From: Synergistaceae bacterium
GTDB lineage: Bacteria > Synergistota > Synergistia > Synergistales > Aminobacteriaceae
Length of the DNA: 13,593 nucleotides
Assembly: GCA_009778055.1 (NCBI GenBank)
Contig: WRKN01000051.1
Coordinates: forward strand, 1 to 13,593
Reading direction: 5' to 3'
Below are positions 5,097 to 12,989 of the stretch, one piece after another. The notes under the pieces are model-generated. The model was given only the letters and a program-made list of their open reading frames with translations. It ran no database searches and had not been told where the DNA came from. How positions within the stretch are numbered: position 1 is the first letter of the stretch; the number at the start of each line of letters is the position of its first letter. Position numbers and translations under genes: made by a program.

Positions 5097-6269
5097 ATGC
5101 CCGTGAAAAAAATCTATTTCGCGGCCACATTTTTGATTTTGGTGTTTTCGGCGGCTTTTATAGGATATGGGGTGTACCTCAACACCACCAGCGCCAGCTA
5201 CATAGAGACGATGTTGGAGTCGAGGGCCGTCAGCTTGAGCGGGGTCAGGGTTTCGTACCGCGACATATACCCTGAACTGCGCCTGGACTACATCGATCTT
5301 CGGGCAAGTATGCAGGCCGACGTCATAACCCAGATCGATGGGGAGATCGAGGAGCTATACGTTACGCAGGGCCAGAAAGTTGAAAGAGAGCAGCCAATCG
5401 GCAGGATCGTGAACTATGACGTTCCGCTGTCGGTCTCCCGTGCCGACACGGATGTGGCAAGGGCCGAGGCATCATATCTTCAGGCGGTGAGCACCGCCGA
5501 AAGAAACCAACGCCTGGCCGCCGAGGACGCCGTCTCCATCAGCGAGCTGGAGACCTCCATTTCGCAGATGAAAGCGTCGAAGGCGGAGTTGGACGCCGCT
5601 GTAATAGCGAGGCGGCAGATAGAGCAGCAAAAGGGCTTCCAGGTGTTGACGGCTCCGCTGCCCGGCTCTGTAATGATTGTTTATCAGCAGCCCGGCAACT
5701 ACGTTGGCAAAGGAGTGCCCGTCGCCATGATCGCCGACTTTTCGAAATTGTACTTCACGGTGCTGGTCAGCGACGAAAAAATCAGGAACATAGCTCCCTT
5801 CGACGGCAATTTTACTGTTCCCTTCGACTTCGCTAACATGATGGGCAAAGTGTTTGACAACGCGGCCATGTCGTCGTTCGGCCATGACACGGCCTTCGAC
5901 GTAAAAATATTGAGCGTTTTGCCGCCGCTCGACGAAGACGCGCTCGTCAGAAGCGTGACGTGCGAGGTCGACAATAGCCTGGATATTCTGGAAATTGGGA
6001 TGTACAACGACATTGTCGTCCGAAAAGGGACCCCGAAAAGGACGCCGGCCATTCCTCTGTCCGTCGTTTTCGACCGGGACGGCTCCAGGGTCTACGTGAG
6101 CGACGCAAATTCCAACTTGGCCGTGCGCGGCATAAAGACCGGAGTACACGACAATGAGTATGTCGAGGTCGTGGAAGGCCTGGACGAAGGCGACGTCGTC
6201 ATCCTGTCGGGGGTCGAGGGGTTAAGCCTCGGCGCCAGAGTCGACGTTTACGTGGAGGGGGATTTGTGA
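5097..6269 (+). CDS. HlyD/RND-type membrane-fusion (periplasmic adaptor) protein (390 aa)
   Basis: The ATG at 5097 follows the precursor gene by 15 bases, with CGGGAG just upstream. Residues 5-28 form one N-terminal membrane anchor. Residues ~74-105 (VITQIDGEIEELYVTQGQKV) are the first half of a biotinyl-lipoyl-like domain, and ~114-180 an alpha-helical hairpin rich in Ala/Glu. Residues ~181-212 (QVLTAPLPGSVMIVYQQPGNYVGKG) are the second lipoyl half, followed by beta-barrel and membrane-proximal domains ending VVEGLDEGDVVILSGVEGLSLG. This is the complete layout of an adaptor that links an inner-membrane transporter to an outer channel or the cell exterior. It resembles RND/MacA-type adaptors more than the NHLM-specific one next to it, so the operon has two different adaptors. 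The short helical hairpin would reach only a short distance. Confidence 0.85.
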   Translation: MPVKKIYFAATFLILVFSAAFIGYGVYLNTTSASYIETMLESRAVSLSGVRVSYRDIYPELRLDYIDLRASMQADVITQIDGEIEELYVTQGQKVEREQPIGRIVNYDVPLSVSRADTDVARAEASYLQAVSTAERNQRLAAEDAVSISELETSISQMKASKAELDAAVIARRQIEQQKGFQVLTAPLPGSVMIVYQQPGNYVGKGVPVAMIADFSKLYFTVLVSDEKIRNIAPFDGNFTVPFDFANMMGKVFDNAAMSSFGHDTAFDVKILSVLPPLDEDALVRSVTCEVDNSLDILEIGMYNDIVVRKGTPKRTPAIPLSVVFDRDGSRVYVSDANSNLAVRGIKTGVHDNEYVEVVEGLDEGDVVILSGVEGLSLGARVDVYVEGDL

Positions 6270-7225
6270 TGAACCGGAACATATACAACGAAGAGGCGTT
6301 GGCGCGCCTGCGTTCCCCGGAACAGCTCGACTCCACCATAGAAGTAACCCAACCGATCGCGTGGATGGCCCTTTTTACCCTGTATTTTCTGGTGGGCTCC
6401 ATCGTGCTCTGGAGCGTATTCGGGGTCATGTCGACCTCCGTCCGAGGTGTCGGAATGATACTGGACTCCGCCGGCGTCGTAAACGTCTATCACGACACCG
6501 ACGGAAAGATATCGGAGATACTGGTCCGGCCCGGAGAGCGCGTTCGCAGGGGCGACGTCGTAGCGAAGCTGGTGCTGCCGAATATGATCAACGACATCAT
6601 GAGGACGCGCCATGACGTCATGAGGTCGATGAACCAGAGCCAGGTGGAGAGCAACATCTCCAATTTCGACTCGCTTATGAACGTTTGGCACCACTCCTTC
6701 AACATAGTCAGCACCTTTGAAGGCATCGTGACCGAGGTCAAGGTCAACGTGGGGGACATCGTTGCCGCCGGCGCCACAAGCGTGTGCAGCATCAGGCTGG
6801 ATCAGTACAGGCAGGACTTCATGGCCGTGATGTACGTGCCCGCCGAAGAGGGAAAGAAAATCGAGCCCGGCATGGTGGCGCTGCTTATGCCCAGCGGAGC
6901 CGACGAGAAGGAAGACGGCAACCTGATGGGGGTGGTAAGGGGGGTATCTCTCTACCCCGTGTCCAGCAACAGCATCATGAAAACGCTTGGAAATTCCGAC
7001 GTGGTGAATTGGATATTGGGAAGAATAGGCAGCGCCGTCATGGAGGTCAGGGTGGACCTGGTGAGGGACCCGCAATCCAACTCCGGTTACCTCTGGTCCT
7101 CGTCCGTGGGGAATCACAAGCCGCTGACGGTGGGCACGATATTCAGCGGCCAAGTCATAACGGACCGCCAGCCTCCGCTCTCCTGGGTATTTAAAAAACT
7201 GAGTCAATGGATGAGAAGCGCCTGA
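6269..7225 (+). CDS. NHLM bacteriocin system secretion protein, HlyD-like (318 aa)
   Basis: I chose ATG 6269 (TGATG overlap with the previous stop) because GGAGGGGG at 6254-6261 is ideally spaced. GTG 6266 would add one residue. A cytoplasmic N-terminus of ~28 residues (with LARLRSPEQLDSTIEV, typical of the NHLM adaptor) precedes one membrane segment at ~30-53. A lipoyl-like half follows (GKISEILVRPGERVRRGDVVAKL, ~79-102), then a short linker in place of a long helical hairpin, a second half (FEGIVTEVKVNVGDIVAAG), and a beta-barrel domain to the C-terminus. It matches the HlyD-like subunit of NHLM (nitrile hydratase/Nif11-leader) peptide export systems. Its partner is the peptidase-ABC gene, which starts one base after its stop, so the two are almost certainly made together. 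Confidence 0.85.
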   Translation: MNRNIYNEEALARLRSPEQLDSTIEVTQPIAWMALFTLYFLVGSIVLWSVFGVMSTSVRGVGMILDSAGVVNVYHDTDGKISEILVRPGERVRRGDVVAKLVLPNMINDIMRTRHDVMRSMNQSQVESNISNFDSLMNVWHHSFNIVSTFEGIVTEVKVNVGDIVAAGATSVCSIRLDQYRQDFMAVMYVPAEEGKKIEPGMVALLMPSGADEKEDGNLMGVVRGVSLYPVSSNSIMKTLGNSDVVNWILGRIGSAVMEVRVDLVRDPQSNSGYLWSSSVGNHKPLTVGTIFSGQVITDRQPPLSWVFKKLSQWMRSA

Positions 7226-7226
7226 C

Positions 7227-9404
7227 ATGTTCGGAAGCTCCATAAAAAAAACGCCGCTGCTGCTTCAAATGGAGGCCACCGAGTGCGGCGCGGCGTCCCT
7301 GGGCATCATTCTCTCCTATTACGGGTTGTTCCGTCCGCTGGAAGAGCTCCGGCAGCAATGCGGAATCAGCCGGGACGGCAGCAACGCGCTTTCCATCCTC
7401 AAGGCGGGGCGCAGCTACAAACTGGAAGGGGGCGGCCTTCGAGGCAATGCCGAAGACCTGGCGCAAGAGCGCATGCCTCTCATCATTCACTGGAATTTCA
7501 ACCATTTTTTGGTGCTGGAAGGGTTCAAGGGAGGTAATGCCTACCTCAACGACCCGGCCTCCGGGCGCAGAAAAGTGCCGATGGAGGAGTTCAGGCGCTC
7601 CTTCACCGGGATCGCGCTCAGCCTGGCGCCGGGCGATGGGTTTCAAAAGGGAGGAAAAAAATTCAGCGTGACAGCCAAGGTGGGGCGCAGGCTTATGAGC
7701 GATAAGGCCGTCCTCTTTTTCATTTTGGCCGTCGGGCTTCTGATGATCGTCCCAGGGCTGGCGAGTCCGGTTTTCACCCAAATTTTCATCGACGACGTCC
7801 TGTCCCTGAGACATAAGGATTGGCTCTTCAACCTGCTTCTTATCATGGGGATAGTCTGTGTCCTCGACTTATCGCTCAATTTTCTGAGGTTCTGGTGCCT
7901 GACCAGATGGCGGAAGAAGCTGACCATTACCGGGGCGAGCTCCTTTTTTGCTCACGCCATACGTCTGCCCGTGTCGTTCTTTCAGCAGCGCTTCAGCGGT
8001 GAAATCGCCATGCGCGTCGGGTTCAGCGAAAAGGTGTCGGACGTGCTCACCGGCGAGGCCGCGACGGCGTTCCTGGATCTTCTGATAGCGGTGTTTTACC
8101 TTCTTCTCCTGCTTCAGTACAGCGTGCGGCTGACGGCGATCGGGGTGACGATCAGCCTTATGAACCTCGCCCTCATATACTTCGTGAGAAAACGGATTCT
8201 GGAGTTGTCCTTAAAAGTGCAGCAGGACTCCGGCAAGACAGTGGGAACGGCCGTGGGCGGTTTGCAGCTCATCGAAACCCTCAAAGCGAACGGCAACGAG
8301 GCCGATTTTTTTTCAAAATGGGCCGGGCACAGCGCGAAATTCATTCAAGGACGCCAGGAGATGGCCGTTGTCTCCCAGACCATCGCCATAGGCCCGGCGA
8401 TCCTGAACGCGATCAACACCGCGCTCATCATGCTCATAGGCGGTTTTCAGATCATGGACGGCCTTATGACCGCGGGTATTTTCACGGCCTTTCGCAGCCT
8501 CATGGGAAATTTTCAGGCGCCCCTCGAAAAGCTAATGAGCCTGGGAATGTCGCTGCAGCAGACCGAAATGCAGATGCGGCGCATGGACGACGTTTTGCGC
8601 CACGATATCGACCCTGTTTTTTACCCGCCCCAGCCCCCGAAGCCGATCAAAAGAAAAAAGCTGACCGGGCTCGTGGAGGTTCGGGACGTGGCCTTCGGCT
8701 ACAACCCCATCAGAGCGCCGCTCATCGAGAACTTCAGCCTGACCCTGGAGCCGGGGAGATGGGTGGCCCTGGTCGGCGGCAGCGGCAGCGGAAAATCCAC
8801 GATGGCCCGGGTCGTCAGCGGGCTTCAGAAGGAATGGAGCGGAAAGGTGCTGTTCGACGGCATGGAGCGGGCGGAGATACCGAAGGATGTGCTGGTAAAT
8901 TCGATAGCCGCCGTGGACCAGGACGTCTTTCTGTTTTCCGGCACCGTAAAGGAGAACCTGTCGCTTTTCGACCCGTCCATACCCCAGGCCGACGTCGTGG
9001 CGGCGTCGGAGGACGCCGCGATATACGAGGACATAACAAGGCTGGAGGGCGGCTATAGCTACAAAATAAAGGAAGGCGGCGTCAACTTCAGCGGAGGTCA
9101 GAGGCAAAGGCTCGAAATAGCCCGGGCGCTTGCCTGCAATCCGTCGATTCTGATACTGGACGAGGCCACCAGCGCCCTGGACCCGGTCACGGAGGAGATC
9201 GTCATAACCAACATAAGGCGCAGAGGCTGCGCCTGCCTCATGATAGCCCACAGACTGTCGGCTTTCCGCGACAGCGACGAGATAATAGTCCTCGAGAACG
9301 GAAAAATCGCGCAGCGCGGAACCCATAACGAAATGATCGCGGCCGACGGCCCCTATCGCAGGCTCGTGTCGCGGCAGACGAGCGCGGCGGCGTCCGGCGG
9401 ATAA
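7227..9404 (+). CDS. NHLM system ABC transporter with C39 leader peptidase domain (725 aa)
   Basis: This inner-membrane exporter cuts the leader and moves the core peptide out. Residues 1-140 are a C39 peptidase: Gln14, Cys20 in ATECGAA, His93 in FNHFLVLEG and Asp109 in LNDP form the expected oxyanion/catalytic set, so the peptidase looks active. Residues ~158-440 are the six-helix membrane domain (clear hydrophobic stretches at 160-182, 200-222, 283-298, 303-320, 385-425). The nucleotide-binding domain has Walker A GGSGSGKST (517-525), signature FSGGQRQR (621-628), Walker B ILILDEATSALD (641-652) and H-loop His675. All ATPase motifs are intact. It starts one base after the adaptor stop. With the Gly-Gly precursor upstream it forms a complete peptidase/export pair. 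The tail ends in an Ala/Gly-rich stretch. Confidence 0.92.
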   Translation: MFGSSIKKTPLLLQMEATECGAASLGIILSYYGLFRPLEELRQQCGISRDGSNALSILKAGRSYKLEGGGLRGNAEDLAQERMPLIIHWNFNHFLVLEGFKGGNAYLNDPASGRRKVPMEEFRRSFTGIALSLAPGDGFQKGGKKFSVTAKVGRRLMSDKAVLFFILAVGLLMIVPGLASPVFTQIFIDDVLSLRHKDWLFNLLLIMGIVCVLDLSLNFLRFWCLTRWRKKLTITGASSFFAHAIRLPVSFFQQRFSGEIAMRVGFSEKVSDVLTGEAATAFLDLLIAVFYLLLLLQYSVRLTAIGVTISLMNLALIYFVRKRILELSLKVQQDSGKTVGTAVGGLQLIETLKANGNEADFFSKWAGHSAKFIQGRQEMAVVSQTIAIGPAILNAINTALIMLIGGFQIMDGLMTAGIFTAFRSLMGNFQAPLEKLMSLGMSLQQTEMQMRRMDDVLRHDIDPVFYPPQPPKPIKRKKLTGLVEVRDVAFGYNPIRAPLIENFSLTLEPGRWVALVGGSGSGKSTMARVVSGLQKEWSGKVLFDGMERAEIPKDVLVNSIAAVDQDVFLFSGTVKENLSLFDPSIPQADVVAASEDAAIYEDITRLEGGYSYKIKEGGVNFSGGQRQRLEIARALACNPSILILDEATSALDPVTEEIVITNIRRRGCACLMIAHRLSAFRDSDEIIVLENGKIAQRGTHNEMIAADGPYRRLVSRQTSAAASGG

Positions 9405-9415
9405 AGAGAATAAAC

Positions 9416-12148
9416 ATGCCGACCCTCAAGCAAAGCCAATATCTTGTGATTACCGCCCAGCCCGCCGAACTCGCCAAACACAAGGCGTTTGTCGTCAAAA
9501 CCGGGTCCGTGGAGGTTTACGCCTGCACGCCCAGGGGGGCGGAAAATTACCACAAGTTATTCCTCGCTCAACTCGGGGAGGGAGAGTGTTTTTTCTCACC
9601 GGCGGAGGTGCTTTCTCCTCTTGAATTTCAGGTTTTCGCGCGCGCGGACTGCGAGATAGACGACAAAGACGTTGAAGAACTTCCCGGCCATGAGCTGGCG
9701 GCGCTGGCAACGGAGTGGTTTCATAAGCTCACGGACCTTAAATGGATACGATATCTAATCGGCTTGGGAGACGACGACCTGTCGAAGTGGAAGTCGAAAA
9801 CGATTTTCGGCCCCGATAACGTCGCGGCCATATGCGCGGATAACCTGGAGATATTATCCGCGCTGATCGAGGGTCAATTCAAAAAGGCCGAGCGAAGCGT
9901 GGACGTCAGGACGGAGATGTACGACAGGTACAGGGACAAGGCCCTCTCGTCCGCGAAGCGAAATCTTCTGCGCGACGAGTTTGATTTTGCCGGCCTGGGA
10001 GAATCCCTGGGGGACATGGGCGACCCGGTTAAGTTCGCGGTTTGCGCGGCCGCCAGGTTTCTGGGGATGGATACCGCCAACATATCAATCCCGGCGGACG
10101 TGGCGGAGAACATGGACCCGGTAGCCATAATGAGGCGGCTCATCAGAAAGGCGAACATGGAGGTCCGCCTCGTATCGCTCCCAAAAGGCTGGCACAAAAG
10201 CGACAGAGGCGCGTTTATCGGATTTTTGACTACTTTGACTACTTTGACTACCTTGACTGACAGCGGAGAGGAAAACGCGATGGTCGCGCTGCTTCCGAAA
10301 GGAAGCAAAAAGTACGTCCTGGTGGACGAGGATCATCCGTCCGGGCTTACGGTGGACGACGAGATCGCCTCGAAGATAAAAGACAACGCGTTTATGTGTT
10401 ACGCGGGGCTTCCCCCGAGGAAACTGGGGCTGTCCGACATATTCGATTTCATGCTTCGCCACACCATGAAACACGACTGGGCGGCGATCTGGCTCGTGAG
10501 CCTCGTGGCCGGCCTGCTGCCCATATTGATGCCGCTCATAACCGAGACCATATTCCGGGACGTCATACCGATCTACGACCGTCAGGCCCTCGGCACCGTC
10601 ACACAGGTTATGATGGTCTCCGGCTTCACCGGCGCGATATTGGGGCTCGTAAGGTCCCTTTCCTTCATCCGCGCCAAAAACCACGCCGGCGTCGCCTTCG
10701 AGTCCGCCCTTTGGTCGCGGCTGCTGAGCCTGCCGGCAAGTTTCTTCAGAGATTACGAAACGGGGAATCTGGTCGGCAGGATGCAAGGGGTGGGGGTGAT
10801 AACGGAACTTCTTGGTGACAAAGTGCTCTCGTCCATATTCAGCGCGATTTTTTCATTCTGGAGCCTTATTTTGATGTTTTACTACAACGTCAGGCTGACG
10901 ATGATATCGATGGCGCTGTGGGCGGTTTATCTTCTCGTCAACGCCTTTTTGTACAAGAACATCGTGTTCTCCCAGCGCAATATGACCAGAGCCTCCAACA
11001 AGGCGTCGGCCAGGACCCTCCAGTTGTTCGGCGGGCTGACGAAGTTCAGGCTTCAGGGCAAGGAGCCGGCCGCGTTCCACCTGTGGTCGCAGACCTTCGG
11101 CGAGGAGTGGACGTGGGGCCAGAAGGTACGTTGGCAGACGAACTACATATCTCTCATAAACGTGATGATGCCCACAGTTCTGTCCATGGTCCTCTTTTAC
11201 GTAACGATGGGCATCATGGAAACCGGGCTGGCCGAGGGCAAAATCGCGCTTGATGCCGCGAAATTCATGGGCTTTTTGACGGCGTTCACGGGTTTCAACG
11301 CAACCCTCACGGCTTTCGTGCCGGTTGTGGCGTCTTTGTTCACCGCGTTGCCGTTGCTCGAAAACATCATGCCGATCCTGGAGACGGAGCCCGAGGCCAC
11401 CGACGACAAAGTCGACGCGGGCAGGCTGTCGGGGGAGGTCGAGATAAAGAACCTGCACTTCGCCTATTCTCCGGATTCGCCGCCTGTATTGAAGGAGATA
11501 TCGATTCGCGTCAAAGCCGGGGAGTCTGTGGCGGTCGTCGGACCGTCGGGCTGCGGAAAATCCACGCTGGTACGCCTTCTGCTCGGTTTCGAGAAACCCA
11601 CGCAGGGGGCGATATTTTTCGACGGGCAGGATTTTTCGACGCTCAACGCCGCGTCGGTCCGTGCTCAGATGGGGGTTGTCCTCCAAAACGGCCAGGTCAT
11701 GTCGGGGGATATTTTCAGCAACATCGTGGGCGCCGCGCCGCTCACCCTGGACGACGCGTGGGAGGCCGCGAGAATGGTGGGGCTGGAACAGGACATCAGG
11801 AACATGCCGATGGAAATGCACACGATGATCAGCGAGGGCTCCGGCAACATCTCCGGCGGCCAGAGACAGAGGATAATGCTGGCGCGAAGTATTGTGAACA
11901 GGCCGAAAATCGTATTGCTGGACGAGGCCACCAGCGCCCTGGACAACGCCACCCAGGCCATCGTTACCGAGAGCATAAAAAATCTGAAAGCAACGCGCAT
12001 CGTCGTGGCACACAGGCTCACCACGGTCATGGACGCGGACAGGATCTACGTCTTGCAGGACGGACGCGTGGCCGAGGAAGGAAATTACGAAGAACTCATG
12101 AAAGCGAACGGCTTCTTCGCCAAGATGGCGCAAAGGCAGCTTGAGTAG
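9416..12148 (+). CDS. NHLM system ABC transporter, second ATP-binding protein with long N-terminal region (910 aa)
   Basis: The ATG at 9416 follows the first ABC gene by 11 bases. Residues 1-~100 have the layout of the cyclic-nucleotide-binding-like domain seen in this family (VEVYACTPRGAENYHKLFLAQLGEGECFF). Residues ~100-340 are a further cytoplasmic region resembling a degenerate C39-like fold with no catalytic Cys-His motif (LVDEDHPSGLTVDDEIASK). Residues ~345-650 are six membrane helices. The ATPase has Walker A GPSGCGKST (709-717), signature ISGGQRQR (812-819), Walker B KIVLLDEATSALD (831-843) and His866, all intact. The family is the non-peptidase ABC partner in NHLM clusters, probably forming a heterodimer with, or acting in series to, the peptidase-ABC. 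An LTT tandem repeat lies at residues 271-282. No peptidase activity is expected. Confidence 0.9.
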   Translation: MPTLKQSQYLVITAQPAELAKHKAFVVKTGSVEVYACTPRGAENYHKLFLAQLGEGECFFSPAEVLSPLEFQVFARADCEIDDKDVEELPGHELAALATEWFHKLTDLKWIRYLIGLGDDDLSKWKSKTIFGPDNVAAICADNLEILSALIEGQFKKAERSVDVRTEMYDRYRDKALSSAKRNLLRDEFDFAGLGESLGDMGDPVKFAVCAAARFLGMDTANISIPADVAENMDPVAIMRRLIRKANMEVRLVSLPKGWHKSDRGAFIGFLTTLTTLTTLTDSGEENAMVALLPKGSKKYVLVDEDHPSGLTVDDEIASKIKDNAFMCYAGLPPRKLGLSDIFDFMLRHTMKHDWAAIWLVSLVAGLLPILMPLITETIFRDVIPIYDRQALGTVTQVMMVSGFTGAILGLVRSLSFIRAKNHAGVAFESALWSRLLSLPASFFRDYETGNLVGRMQGVGVITELLGDKVLSSIFSAIFSFWSLILMFYYNVRLTMISMALWAVYLLVNAFLYKNIVFSQRNMTRASNKASARTLQLFGGLTKFRLQGKEPAAFHLWSQTFGEEWTWGQKVRWQTNYISLINVMMPTVLSMVLFYVTMGIMETGLAEGKIALDAAKFMGFLTAFTGFNATLTAFVPVVASLFTALPLLENIMPILETEPEATDDKVDAGRLSGEVEIKNLHFAYSPDSPPVLKEISIRVKAGESVAVVGPSGCGKSTLVRLLLGFEKPTQGAIFFDGQDFSTLNAASVRAQMGVVLQNGQVMSGDIFSNIVGAAPLTLDDAWEAARMVGLEQDIRNMPMEMHTMISEGSGNISGGQRQRIMLARSIVNRPKIVLLDEATSALDNATQAIVTESIKNLKATRIVVAHRLTTVMDADRIYVLQDGRVAEEGNYEELMKANGFFAKMAQRQLE
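10226..10261 (+). repeat. 9-bp tandem repeat (TTGACTACT, ~4 copies) inside the second ABC gene
   Basis: Units start at 10226, 10235, 10244 and 10253. The first two are identical, the third differs at its last base, and the fourth departs in its final three bases. It is in phase with the codons and encodes Leu-Thr-Thr three times followed by Leu-Thr-Asp. Copy-number change would keep the frame and alter linker length in the N-terminal region. Confidence 0.85.
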
Positions 12149-12212
12149 GGAAGGCAAGCGACATATACACCCTGACGTAGTGCAGTCCGAAAAAAGAAAG
12201 GACGATAGAAGC

Positions 12213-12620
12213 ATGTCAAGAAAACTATACGTTACGACAAAGGCATTGGGCGCCAAAAGAGAAACAATCGACGGCAAAGTAACGAAAACCGGAGGAAACC
12301 CCATACTTATCGGCATTTTGACGGAACTTGAAAAAGAAAAGTACCAATTCGAATATAAAACCAACGGAAGCCGAAACCGGGCGCTTATGATAAGCGAATT
12401 TACCGATCCTTCCAAGGTATACACGGACGATGAGGTAAACAACTTCATCTACAGAATAATCCCCAAAAGAGACAACATTTACTGCAAAGGCATCATGAAG
12501 ACTCACGGCATAGCCGAGTACGATGTGTGGAACTTGCTGGTGGCCTGCGGACAAGATAGCTTCCAAGACGACGCCTACCTCTACGAAGAGTTACCGGAGG
12601 GCACTGTTTCTAGCCAATAA
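12213..12620 (+). CDS. Small protein resembling a stand-alone HipA N-terminal domain (135 aa)
   Basis: The ATG at 12213 has AAAGGA (12197-12202) ten bases upstream. A TTG further left at 12141 has no ribosome binding site and overlaps the previous gene. The 135-residue protein has N-terminal beta strands (RKLYVTTKALGAKRET), then PILIGILTELEKEKYQFEYK, reminiscent of the 'VGTLT...YSFEYD' start of HipA N-terminal domains. The later RIIPKRDNIYCKGIMKTHGI-AEYDVWNLL-ACGQDSFQDDAYL has the order of HipA's 'LLPE..R......LG...DDFALL...G.D' block. No kinase domain follows. The similarity is by eye and moderate. A HipS-like or otherwise orphan regulatory domain is one reading; an unrelated mobile-element protein is another. 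Codons are more AT-rich than in the export genes, so it may belong to the flanking element and not the operon, although only 64 bases separate them. Confidence 0.5.
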   Translation: MSRKLYVTTKALGAKRETIDGKVTKTGGNPILIGILTELEKEKYQFEYKTNGSRNRALMISEFTDPSKVYTDDEVNNFIYRIIPKRDNIYCKGIMKTHGIAEYDVWNLLVACGQDSFQDDAYLYEELPEGTVSSQ

Positions 12621-12716
12621 CACAAAGCGGAAAGACAAAATCTACGCTACGATAAGCGGCACAGGACGAAAAAAGACATTTCCTCTCATCGGGTTGGGAA
12701 ATGGCCTTAGAAAGCG

Positions 12717-12745
12717 TTTAATCGTGTCAGGCGGCATGATATAAT
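12717..12745 (+). promoter_or_regulatory. Possible rightward promoter just before the terminator
   Basis: TTTAAT (12717-12722), 17 bases, TATAAT (12740-12745). The -10 is perfect and the -35 weak. It would fire straight into the hairpin at 12755-12773, so it may be fortuitous or yield only a short RNA. Confidence 0.25.
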
Positions 12746-12781
12746 TAAAAAAGCCCGCCCGAGAGGTAGGCGGAACTTTTT
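12746..12781. terminator. Bidirectional intrinsic terminator
   Basis: The stem CCGCC (12755-12759)/GGCGG (12769-12773) is flanked by an A6 run on the left and ACTTTTT on the right. On the minus strand the stem is followed by GC then six Ts, a good U-tract. It sits between the rightward export operon/12213 gene and the leftward small ORF, as expected for convergent transcripts. An overlapping CGGAA/TTCCG stem (from 12771 rightward) could compete with it. Confidence 0.65.
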
Positions 12782-12833
12782 CCGTTCTTTCGGCAGCCTG
12801 ACGAGGGGTGAAGACCCTCGCCAGAGCTAACGG

Positions 12834-12944
12834 CTAAGGTCTACGCAGGATTTCAAGGACACGCCGGAGGTTTTTCAGCAGTTCGGCTATGGCTCGTGTT
12901 AGCTGGGTGAGAGCTTCCACGAGCTTTTTTAATTCCTTGAGCAT
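12834..12944 (-). CDS. Small amphipathic-helix protein (36 aa)
   Basis: ATG at 12944, stop TAG at 12834-12836. A strong ribosome binding site, GGGGGTGA, lies just upstream on the minus strand with good spacing. The product starts MLKELKKLVEALTQLTRAIA and ends in an Arg-rich stretch. Leu/Ile/Val recur every three to four residues with Lys/Arg/Glu on the other face, so it should form one long cationic amphipathic helix. There is no transmembrane segment. I know no family for it. Candidates are a small phage or element protein, a membrane-active toxin-like peptide, or an oligomerisation helix. A CGAGGG/CCCTCG hairpin and then the terminator follow its stop. Confidence 0.45.
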   Translation of the reverse strand: MLKELKKLVEALTQLTRAIAELLKNLRRVLEILRRP

Positions 12945-12989
12945 GATGTCACCCCCTTTGGAACGGGGCTTGCCCGGAGCTTCACGGCG

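Noticed and set aside
4811..5275. 154-codon rightward frame overlapping the precursor peptide
   Set aside because: Arg-rich out-of-frame reading. The alternative frame has a clear Nif11 leader with Gly-Gly, and the next gene starts within this span in its own frame.
6248..7243. 331-codon leftward frame opposite the second adaptor gene
   Set aside because: His/Val/Tyr-rich composition typical of an antisense shadow in GC-rich DNA. The plus strand carries a recognisable HlyD-like protein.
10853..12448. 531-codon leftward frame opposite the second ABC gene
   Set aside because: Antisense shadow of intact Walker A, signature and Walker B motifs; Arg/His-rich and without a family.
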